A stretch of DNA of 8,526 nt from AEGEAN-183 sp964002385 (lineage in GTDB: Bacteria; Pseudomonadota; Gammaproteobacteria; Magnimaribacterales; Magnimaribacteraceae): positions 1 to 8,526 of the forward strand of contig CAXFFS010000051.1 of the NCBI GenBank assembly GCA_964002385.1. The letters run 5' to 3'. This document shows, one piece after another, positions 1 to 5,084 of this stretch (position 1 is the first letter of the stretch; every line of letters starts with the position of its first letter). The translations under genes were made by a program, and so were the position numbers. The notes beneath the pieces are model-generated. The model saw nothing but the letters and a program-made list of their open reading frames with translations, did no database searches and was not told the DNA's origin.

Positions 1-10
1 CCGTACCAGA

Positions 11-919
11 CTATCTTTTTCCTTGAATTTTTCCGTAAGTATTTAAGATAAGTTCCCGCATCCATTTATTTGCTGGGTCCTTATTTTTATTTCCATGCCA
101 GTAAAGATGAAGAATAAGTGGATCTACCTTAAAGGGAAGTGGCAATACTTTGAAATCCCTGCCTTTAGTGAAACTCTTAATAGTAGTTATAGCCAAGTTT
201 GACTGTTCAATAATATAAGGTGCAACTAAGTAGTGCTGTGCTCTTAACCCAATTTTCCTACTAATACCTAGTTTATTCAATTCAGTATCTACATGCCCCA
301 ATCCTGTAGATCTTTTAGAAATATGCATATGAGAAAGACTCAGATATTCATCCAAAGAAATTTTCTTCTTTTTAGCAAAAGGATGCTTTTTATTTATAAC
401 CAAAACATATTGATCTTCATATATTTTCTCATGTCTGAGACTTGTATCTGTATGAATGGGAGGATCTATAGCAAAGTCTATATTACCAGCGGCAAGCTCT
501 TTAGGGGTTTCATGTCTAGGAGTTAAATAGCTTTCTACACCTACCCCAGGTGCATTTCTTGATATATTCTTAATTAATTCTGGTAGTAATCGATACTCTG
601 AAGTATCTCCAATAGATATTTTAAAAGTGGTATTAGCAGTTTTAGGATTGAAAGATTCAGATTCTGATATCGAATTTCTTATCAAGTCTAAGGCTTGTCT
701 GACATCTTTCACCATATTTTGGGCGACCGGTGTGGGCATCATTCCTTTAGAAGTTCTTACAAAAAGTTCATCATTAAAGTTTTCACGAAGTCTAGACAGG
801 GCATTGCTTACAGCTGGTTGTGTTATACCTAACACTTCACCTGCTTTAGTTAAATTTCTTTCCGTATAAATAACGTCAAAGACTACAAATAAATTAAGAT
901 CTTTATCGCTTAAATTCAT
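11..919 (-). CDS. LysR-type transcriptional regulator
   Basis: This 302-residue protein has the usual length and layout of the LysR family. The N-terminal winged helix-turn-helix spans about residues 8-66, with the recognition region at residues 22-46 (NLTKAGEVLGITQPAVSNAL and following) and the wing ending in ELFVRTSKGM. A linker helix (about 67-90) leads to a periplasmic-binding-protein-like effector domain at about 97-295, including the ELAAGNIDFAID stretch near 141-152. The N-terminus (DLNLFVVFDVIYTERNLTKA) resembles the NahR/NodD/LeuO branch, whose members often respond to aromatic or other small organic effectors; the effector here cannot be read from sequence. The gene is divergent from the acyl-CoA dehydrogenase at 1035, which is the classic LysR target arrangement, and a T-N11-A palindrome lies about 20 bases upstream of its start. 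The start codon is ATG, with only a weak AAAAGA element before it. Family assignment is very secure; the target is inferred. Confidence 0.95.
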   Translation of the reverse strand: MNLSDKDLNLFVVFDVIYTERNLTKAGEVLGITQPAVSNALSRLRENFNDELFVRTSKGMMPTPVAQNMVKDVRQALDLIRNSISESESFNPKTANTTFKISIGDTSEYRLLPELIKNISRNAPGVGVESYLTPRHETPKELAAGNIDFAIDPPIHTDTSLRHEKIYEDQYVLVINKKHPFAKKKKISLDEYLSLSHMHISKRSTGLGHVDTELNKLGISRKIGLRAQHYLVAPYIIEQSNLAITTIKSFTKGRDFKVLPLPFKVDPLILHLYWHGNKNKDPANKWMRELILNTYGKIQGKR

Positions 920-938
920 TCTTTTATATGATGATTTC

Positions 939-953
939 TTGGGTTAAACTCAA
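939..953. promoter_or_regulatory. Candidate LysR-type operator (T-N11-A palindrome)
   Basis: TTGGGTTAAACTCAA is a near-perfect inverted repeat: the 7-base arms TTGGGTT and AACTCAA flank a central A with one mismatch. Positions 940-952 fit the T-N11-A rule for LysR-family recognition sites. It lies 20 bases from the regulator start codon and about 80 bases from the dehydrogenase start. That fits a recognition site that both represses the regulator's own gene and activates the divergent gene. Binding is inferred from pattern and location only. Confidence 0.5.
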
Positions 954-1021
954 AGTTGGTTCAATAAGAGCATTATCATTTTAACTTATAGTGCTCAAAA
1001 AAGAGAATTTATTAAACTTAT

Positions 1022-1027
1022 AGGGAG
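1022..1027 (+). promoter_or_regulatory. Ribosome binding site that fixes the GTG start at 1035
   Basis: AGGGAG sits 7 bases before GTG at 1035-1037. No in-frame ATG lies upstream near it, and the first internal ATG is about 18 codons in, within the conserved N-terminal helix. The GTG is therefore the best-supported start of the acyl-CoA dehydrogenase. Confidence 0.75.
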
Positions 1028-1034
1028 AAACAAA

Positions 1035-2255
1035 GTGAATCTTGATAATTCAGAAAGATCTAAAGAGCTGGGAATAAGGATTTCCCAATTTATGGATGAA
1101 CATGTATTTCCTGCAGAGCAAATTTATGCTGAGCAAATGGAAGAATTTACTAAGCAAGGTAATAGGTGGCAGGTTCCTGAAATCCTTGAAGATAAAAAGA
1201 AGATTGCTAAGAAAGAAGGTTTGTGGAACTTATTTCTTCCTGAAAACCCTATGGGTGAAAGCATGAGTAATCTCGATTACGCTCCTTTAGCTGAATTAAT
1301 GGGAAGATCTGGAATTGCTTCCGAGATATTTAATTGCTCGGCTCCTGATACAGGCAACATGGAAGTTATAGCTCAATATGGAAATGCTGAACAGCAAGAA
1401 AAATGGTTAAAGCCTCTTTTAGAAGGTGAGATAAGGTCTGCATTTGGCATGACTGAACCCAATGTAGCTTCGTCTGATGCCACCAATATAGGCAGCTCTA
1501 TAGTAGCTGATGGAGATGATTACGTGATAAATGGAGAGAAATGGTGGACTTCTGGAGCTGGAGATCCTCGTTGTAAGATTATAGTTTTTATGGGAGTAAC
1601 CAACCCAGATAACCCTAAGCACCAGAGGCAATCACAGATCCTTGTACCGATGGATACCCCTGGAGTAGAGATAAAGAGAATGATGACTGTTTTTGGTTCT
1701 GATGATGCCCCACACGGGCATGCCCATATGAAATTCACTGACGCCAGAGTCCCTAAGGAAAATCTCCTGTTAGGAGAAGGAAGGGGTTTTGAGATTGCTC
1801 AAGGTAGATTGGGGCCAGGAAGAATTCACCATTGCATGAGGACAATTGGAACTGCTGAGAGGGCACTCGAGTTATTATGCAAAAGGTCTACTTCAAGAAT
1901 AGCTTTTGGCAAGCCTTTATCTGAGCTAGGTGGAAATTATGATGTCATCGCTGATTGCAGAACCGAAATTGAAATGTGCAGACTGTTAACTCTTAAAGCA
2001 GCGTATATGATGGATACAGTTGGAAACAAAGTTGCTAGGAGTGAAGTTGCACAGATTAAGGTTGCGGTTCCTAATATGGCTTTAAGAGTTATAGATAAGG
2101 CTATTCAGATTCACGGGGGGGCTGGAGTTTCTCAAGATACGCCTCTCGCCAGACTTTATGCAGGTCAAAGAACTTTAAGGATTGCTGATGGACCAGATGA
2201 AGTTCATCGAAGAAGTATAGCGAGAATAGAACTTTCTAAGTACAACGAAGGTTAG
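1035..2255 (+). CDS. Acyl-CoA dehydrogenase, ACAD10/ACAD11-like
   Basis: This 406-residue flavoenzyme has the full acyl-CoA dehydrogenase fold: an N-terminal helical domain (about 1-130), a central beta domain (about 131-240) and a C-terminal helical domain (about 250-400). FAD and substrate contacts are visible in FGMTEPNVASSDAT (137-150) and GEKWWTSGAG (167-176). Further family signatures are GRLGPGRIHHCMR (257-269), the C-terminal HGGAGVSQD and ADGPDEVH (384-391). From memory, these match the dehydrogenase domain of animal ACAD10/ACAD11 and its bacterial relatives, such as the levulinate-pathway enzyme LvaC, better than the MCAD or SCAD groups. In that family the enzyme works with a kinase domain or protein on 4-hydroxyacyl-CoAs; no such kinase is encoded in this window. 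At the position of the MCAD catalytic Glu there appears to be Asp385. It starts with GTG behind a good AGGGAG site and is divergent from a LysR regulator that probably controls it. The broad family is certain, the subfamily likely, the substrate unknown. Confidence 0.93.
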   Translation: MNLDNSERSKELGIRISQFMDEHVFPAEQIYAEQMEEFTKQGNRWQVPEILEDKKKIAKKEGLWNLFLPENPMGESMSNLDYAPLAELMGRSGIASEIFNCSAPDTGNMEVIAQYGNAEQQEKWLKPLLEGEIRSAFGMTEPNVASSDATNIGSSIVADGDDYVINGEKWWTSGAGDPRCKIIVFMGVTNPDNPKHQRQSQILVPMDTPGVEIKRMMTVFGSDDAPHGHAHMKFTDARVPKENLLLGEGRGFEIAQGRLGPGRIHHCMRTIGTAERALELLCKRSTSRIAFGKPLSELGGNYDVIADCRTEIEMCRLLTLKAAYMMDTVGNKVARSEVAQIKVAVPNMALRVIDKAIQIHGGAGVSQDTPLARLYAGQRTLRIADGPDEVHRRSIARIELSKYNEG

Positions 2256-2263
2256 TTTTAGGA

Positions 2264-3088
2264 TTAATTTCTGTTTTCTACAAAGAATTTAAAGATTTTT
2301 CTCATGTTTTCTTTGTTCTTAGATACGAAGAAAGAATGGTCTGCACCTTTTATTTCATCATAGACGAGGTCCATTTCTAATTTTTTCATTTCTGCTACCC
2401 ACTCTCTTGTTGGTAAAACTAATCGGTCCTTGGTTCCCTGTAGGACAAGGATAGGGATATCTTGAATAATCTTTAAATCTTCTAGTGTTCTTACTTGAGG
2501 GGGTGCAGGTGCAGCCAAGGCAAGGGCTTTCCATAAATCAGGATATTTCATGCCAAGATGGTAAGTTCCAGCACCTCCCATGCTATGACCCCATAGAAAT
2601 ATGTTATTTGAGTCTATTGAATAATTATCCCTTACGAGCTTTAACACATTCATTACATCTTTTTCACTATAAAGTCCTTCTTTTTCTAATGATCTTTCAT
2701 CTAGTCCTTCGGACCATGATCCATACCAACCATTTCTGGTGTAACCAAGAGGCGTAACTACAATAAAATTAAATTCTTCTGCTAGGTCCAATAATCCTTC
2801 GTAGCCCATGAGCCAGTCGTAAGTCCTAGTTAGGCCATGTAAAGATACTATTAAAGATATTTGTTTATCCTTTTTATATGAAGACGGAACAAAAAGTGCA
2901 TAAGGAATGGATTCACCAGTTTCTTCAAAGATATAGCTCAGGTGTTGGATTCTTGGATCTTTTATAGAACTTTCATCATCCCAATTAGTCCTAATAGATT
3001 CTTCCATGTCTTTATTTTCCTTAGCCACCAAAGTTGAACTTATACCAATTAGAGATATTGACAATAAAAATACAAGAATAAACCTCAC
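2264..3088 (-). CDS. Exported alpha/beta hydrolase (esterase-like)
   Basis: The chosen start is GTG at 3088-3086, which overlaps the stop codon of the upstream esterase gene as GTGA and gives 274 residues. It begins with a compact signal peptide (MRFILVFLLSISLIG, likely cut near Ala22). An in-frame TTG at 3115 would add nine charged residues in front of the hydrophobic stretch and is less likely. The catalytic core shows SLHGLTR after a beta strand (oxyanion region, about 82-88) and the nucleophile elbow GHSMGGAG with Ser169. Asp221 in LQGTKDR and His251 in GADHSFF complete a textbook Ser-Asp-His triad. The overall pattern resembles the COG4099/PHB-depolymerase-like esterases, so a periplasmic or secreted ester hydrolase is expected; the substrate is unknown. 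It is the second gene of a coupled pair with the hydrolase at 3085-4089. It ends 8 bases from the convergent dehydrogenase gene, with no obvious terminator between them. Confidence 0.88.
   Translation of the reverse strand: MRFILVFLLSISLIGISSTLVAKENKDMEESIRTNWDDESSIKDPRIQHLSYIFEETGESIPYALFVPSSYKKDKQISLIVSLHGLTRTYDWLMGYEGLLDLAEEFNFIVVTPLGYTRNGWYGSWSEGLDERSLEKEGLYSEKDVMNVLKLVRDNYSIDSNNIFLWGHSMGGAGTYHLGMKYPDLWKALALAAPAPPQVRTLEDLKIIQDIPILVLQGTKDRLVLPTREWVAEMKKLEMDLVYDEIKGADHSFFVSKNKENMRKIFKFFVENRN
3085..3088 (-). other. GTGA stop/start overlap (translational coupling)
   Basis: On the minus strand the upstream hydrolase ends with ATG ATG AAG TGA, and GTG of the next gene shares the bases of AAG TGA, giving a 4-base GTGA overlap. 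This is a common geometry for re-initiation by the terminating ribosome. It supports co-transcription and linked expression of the two hydrolases, and it decides the start of the downstream gene. Confidence 0.7.
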
Positions 3089-4089
3089 TTCATCATTTCT
3101 TTCAGATTTGAACAAATTTCATTTAAAACCTGAGGAACCCCAGGGATGTAACCCATATTGGCAAACCCATGAATATAACCATGATTTTCTTGGTGAAAAA
3201 CATTGTTACCAGAAGAACTTAATTTTTTTGCATACTCATCTCCTTCATCACGTAAGGGGTCAAAACCTGCAGTAGAGACAACAGCAGGAGGAAGATTAGA
3301 CAAGTCTTCTGCTACTAAAGGAGAAACGAAGGGGTCCTTCATTTCATCTAGGGAATTTAAGTAGTGTTTTCTAAACCATTCCATAGCAGCTTTTGTAAGA
3401 AAAAAACCTTCTGCACATTCATCAATCGAACTTGTTTGAAGGTGAAGATCAGTTACTGGGTAAAGTAATAATTGTGCTTTTGGCAAAGTTTTATTTTCTT
3501 TTTTCCTTCTTATGCAAAGGGCGGCCGTCAAATTTCCTCCTGCACTATCACCTCCAGCAGCTATTTTATTTTTGTCCACACCTAAAGCATCAGAATTGTT
3601 AAGTACCCATTCAAAAGCTTGATCACAATCATCTAAAGGAACCGGGTATTTTTCTTCTGGCGATAAGCGATAATCCACAGAGAAAATTTTGGCTTCAAGC
3701 TTTTCACATAGATAACCTGTAAGTTGGTGATGAGTTTCTATGTCCCCAATAACCCAACCCCCACCATGAAAGTAGACCAATGCAGGACAACCCTCTTTTG
3801 TTTGAGGGGAGTAGTATTCGCGTACAAGTATTTTAGTTCCTGATACTTCTATTTGGTGGTCCTTCCAATCAACTTTCGAAGGAAACTTCGGTGCAATGCG
3901 GTTTTGTTCTAAGTAACCAGCTCTAAACTGATCTGGAGTTAAGGTATCAAAATCCGTAACCAAATTTTCAGTTAATTTCAATAAAAATTGAAAAGGAGGG
4001 TGTAGTTTTCGTTTTCCAATTTCAATTTGCTTTTTTCCAGACAGTTTTAACAGCAGCCAATTAGGCAACATCATTAACAGTTTAATCAT
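3085..4089 (-). CDS. Alpha/beta hydrolase of the HSL (hormone-sensitive lipase) family
   Basis: This 334-residue protein is a typical cytoplasmic carboxylesterase of the bacterial HSL (family IV, Abhydrolase_3) group. The oxyanion motif HGGGW lies at residues 108-112, after the strand PALVYF. SVDYRLSPEEKYP (137-149) is the usual stretch leading to the cap and helix. The nucleophile elbow GDSAGGN carries Ser182, the acid is Asp277 in GFDPLRDEG, and the base is His307 in YIHGF. The triad is complete, so an active esterase acting on short or medium acyl esters is expected; the physiological substrate is unknown. The N-terminus is hydrophobic (LLMMLPNWLLLKL) but lacks a clear cleavage site, so it may associate with membrane without being exported. 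ATG at 4089 follows AGGGAG (4097-4102) at 7 bases. It is the first gene of a two-gene unit with the exported hydrolase and is divergent from tRNA-Val. Confidence 0.94.
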   Translation of the reverse strand: MIKLLMMLPNWLLLKLSGKKQIEIGKRKLHPPFQFLLKLTENLVTDFDTLTPDQFRAGYLEQNRIAPKFPSKVDWKDHQIEVSGTKILVREYYSPQTKEGCPALVYFHGGGWVIGDIETHHQLTGYLCEKLEAKIFSVDYRLSPEEKYPVPLDDCDQAFEWVLNNSDALGVDKNKIAAGGDSAGGNLTAALCIRRKKENKTLPKAQLLLYPVTDLHLQTSSIDECAEGFFLTKAAMEWFRKHYLNSLDEMKDPFVSPLVAEDLSNLPPAVVSTAGFDPLRDEGDEYAKKLSSSGNNVFHQENHGYIHGFANMGYIPGVPQVLNEICSNLKEMMK

Positions 4090-4108
4090 CTTGAATCTCC
4101 CTATCTAA

Positions 4109-4138
4109 ACTATATCAAACTACACTATGTTCTTATAA
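4109..4138 (-). promoter_or_regulatory. Possible promoter for the hydrolase pair
   Basis: Read on the minus strand, TATAGT (4109-4114) is a good -10 element. TTATAA (4133-4138) stands 18 bases upstream as a weak -35. Transcription would start a few bases before the ribosome binding site at 4097-4102, giving a short leader. The -35 hexamer is palindromic and is also the candidate -35 of the divergent tRNA promoter. This rests on hexamer matching alone. Confidence 0.35.
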
Positions 4139-4161
4139 AGAAAAGACAGATGTCTTACAAT
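4133..4161 (+). promoter_or_regulatory. Possible promoter of tRNA-Val
   Basis: TACAAT (4156-4161) matches the -10 consensus at five of six positions. It ends nine bases before the mature tRNA 5' end, so the transcript would have only a very short 5' leader. TTATAA (4133-4138) is a weak -35 at 17 bases. The spacer contains the inverted repeat at 4143-4156. Confidence 0.4.
4143..4156. repeat. Short perfect inverted repeat in the tRNA promoter spacer
   Basis: AAGACA-GA-TGTCTT is a perfect 6-base inverted repeat with a 2-base centre. It lies between the candidate -35 and -10 of tRNA-Val and upstream of the divergent hydrolase gene. It could be an operator, but arms this short occur by chance in AT-rich DNA. 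Confidence 0.3.
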
Positions 4162-4170
4162 CGTTAGCTT

Positions 4171-4248
4171 AGACACGTAGCTCAGTTTGGTTAGAGTACC
4201 ACCTTGACATGGTGGGGGTCGTCGGTTCAAGTCCGACCGTGTCTACCA
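4171..4248 (+). tRNA. tRNA-Val, anticodon GAC
   Basis: The sequence folds into a complete cloverleaf. The acceptor stem AGACACG (4171-4177) pairs fully with CGTGTCT (4238-4244), followed by discriminator A and an encoded CCA (4246-4248). The D stem is GCTC/GAGT with one G-U pair, and the D loop holds GG. The anticodon stem CCACC/GGTGG encloses the loop TTGACAT, so the anticodon is GAC (4206-4208), reading GUC and GUU valine codons. The variable loop is GGGTC, and the T stem GTCGG/CCGAC carries the loop TTCAAGT. No mismatch disrupts a stem, so it should be functional. The downstream protein gene starts 68 bases later with no clear terminator between, so read-through is possible. No repeated tRNA 3' end is seen that would mark an integrated element. 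Confidence 0.97.
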
Positions 4249-4306
4249 GGCTCTTTTTCAGTATCCAGCATTGTATTTATCTTTAATTAATGTATTAATA
4301 AATAAA

Positions 4307-4311
4307 AGGAG
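4307..4311 (+). promoter_or_regulatory. Strong ribosome binding site of the small exported protein
   Basis: AGGAG stands 5 bases before ATG at 4317. A second ATG at 4313 is in another frame and too close to the site to compete, so it supports the start at 4317. The preceding 4249-4306 stretch is AT-rich with only weak promoter-like hexamers (TTGTAT at 4271, TATTAA at 4293). Confidence 0.65.
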
Positions 4312-4316
4312 AATGT

Positions 4317-4688
4317 ATGAAAAAATTATTTTTAACTTTAAGTTTGGTTTGTTTTTCTGTTTTTCAACTTCAAGCAAGTACGGTTGCTATCTTTGAGTGC
4401 GAACTCTTAGAAGGCAAGAGTTTGGACGATGTTAAAGCAACGAACCAAAAGTGGCTTAAAGCAGTGAATGAACTATCAGGTGAAAAAATAACCAGTCAAG
4501 TTCTACAACCAATAGTTTCACCTAACATGAATGGTTTTATGTTTATAGATAATTATCCAGATGCAGCAGTTTGGGGCAAAGTAAGAAACGAAATAAGTAA
4601 CGGTGCCATCCAAGAGATTGACGCTGAATTTGATACCGTTAGTAAATGCAATGCCACCAGTTTATATGATTCAGAATTACAAAAATAA
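4317..4688 (+). CDS. Small exported protein of unknown function
   Basis: I do not recognise this 123-residue protein. It begins with a clear signal peptide: MKK, then a hydrophobic core (about 4-17), with probable cleavage after QLQA at residue 20. The mature part of about 103 residues starts STVAIFECEL. The pattern reads as strand (22-31), helix (35-53, SLDDVKATNQKWLKAV), strand (58-67), strand (72-78, NGFMFID), helix (81-96) and strand (104-112). This would fit a ferredoxin-like or dimeric alpha/beta-barrel fold, but that is inference. The only two cysteines of the mature protein, Cys28 and Cys111, lie in the first and last predicted strands and could form a disulfide in the periplasm. A strong AGGAG site precedes the start. 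The VOC-protein gene follows after 9 bases with its ribosome binding site touching this stop codon, so the two are very probably co-expressed. Confidence 0.85.
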   Translation: MKKLFLTLSLVCFSVFQLQASTVAIFECELLEGKSLDDVKATNQKWLKAVNELSGEKITSQVLQPIVSPNMNGFMFIDNYPDAAVWGKVRNEISNGAIQEIDAEFDTVSKCNATSLYDSELQK

Positions 4689-4697
4689 GGAGAAAAA

Positions 4698-5078
4698 ATG
4701 GCAGGAAAAATAGCAAAATATGTAACGGTTGGTACAAACGATCTAAGCAAAGCTAAAGAATTTTATGACAAATTATTTGAAGTACTGGGAGCTAGAAGCT
4801 TTGCTCCTAATGACAGAAGCTTTTTTTATACTTTAAAAGATGATGACACGGTCTTCGCCATTTTTGTTCCTTACGATGGCAATTCGGCGACAGTGGGCAA
4901 TGGCAATATGACTGGTATTACTTTAGATTCTACCGAAGAGGTAGATGCTATGTACGCCAAGGCAATTGAACTAGGAGCTGCTGACGAAGGTGAACCAGGC
5001 GAAAGAGTCCCAACATTTTATGGGGCTTATGTTAGAGACTTAGACGGCAACAAGCTTGTCTTTTGTAAGATGGGCTAA
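4698..5078 (+). CDS. VOC-superfamily (glyoxalase/dioxygenase-fold) protein
   Basis: This 126-residue protein is a single VOC module pair. The first beta-alpha-beta unit begins KYVTVGTNDLSKAKEFYDKL (7-26). The second runs from MTGITLDSTEEVDAMYAKA (71-89) to the terminal strand YVRDLDGNKLVFCKM (111-125). It resembles an uncharacterised VOC subgroup that shares the VTVGTNDL, TVGNG and AYVRDLDGNKL signatures. The residues at the usual metal-ligand sites are not classical: Tyr8 replaces the first-strand His, Thr72/Gly73 replaces the second His, and Val121 replaces the terminal Glu. A glyoxalase I or dioxygenase reaction is therefore doubtful, and a binding or metal-independent role is possible. 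No signal peptide is seen, so it is cytoplasmic. The ribosome binding site AAGGAG (4687-4692) overlaps the previous stop codon. The gene ends 6 bases from the convergent methyltransferase gene. Confidence 0.9.
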   Translation: MAGKIAKYVTVGTNDLSKAKEFYDKLFEVLGARSFAPNDRSFFYTLKDDDTVFAIFVPYDGNSATVGNGNMTGITLDSTEEVDAMYAKAIELGAADEGEPGERVPTFYGAYVRDLDGNKLVFCKMG

Positions 5079-5084
5079 CCCAGA

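Noticed and set aside
293..526. Open frame opposite the LysR gene, and similar frames opposite or within other genes (627-869, 1419-1738, 2485-2757, 3006-3275, 4553-4750, 6485-6667)
   Set aside because: They lie entirely or mostly inside well-supported genes, lack family motifs and proper ribosome binding sites, and read as low-quality translations.
968..996. Inverted repeat GAGCA...TGCTC in the LysR/dehydrogenase gap
   Set aside because: The arms are only 5 bases with a 19-base AT-rich loop and do not extend, so chance explains it.
2115..2121. Seven-G run in the acyl-CoA dehydrogenase gene as a slippage site
   Set aside because: It encodes the conserved HGGAG motif, so the Gly-Gly codons explain the run. 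It is kept in frame and shorter than the run in the methyltransferase gene.
2256..2263. Bidirectional terminator between convergent genes (also 5079-5084)
   Set aside because: The gaps of 8 and 6 bases are too short for a hairpin, and no clear stem-loop spans the gene ends.
3086..3115. TTG at 3115 as the start of the exported hydrolase
   Set aside because: It would overlap the upstream gene by 31 bases, has no good ribosome binding site, and spoils the signal peptide layout that the GTG start gives.
4171..4316. Integration site of a mobile element at the tRNA-Val 3' end
   Set aside because: There is no integrase gene, no second copy of the tRNA 3' end, and the flanking genes look like ordinary chromosomal genes.
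4249..4316. Terminator or regulatory leader after the tRNA
   Set aside because: There is a CTTTTT run at 4253-4258 but no GC-rich stem in front of it, and the rest is AT-rich without a convincing fold.
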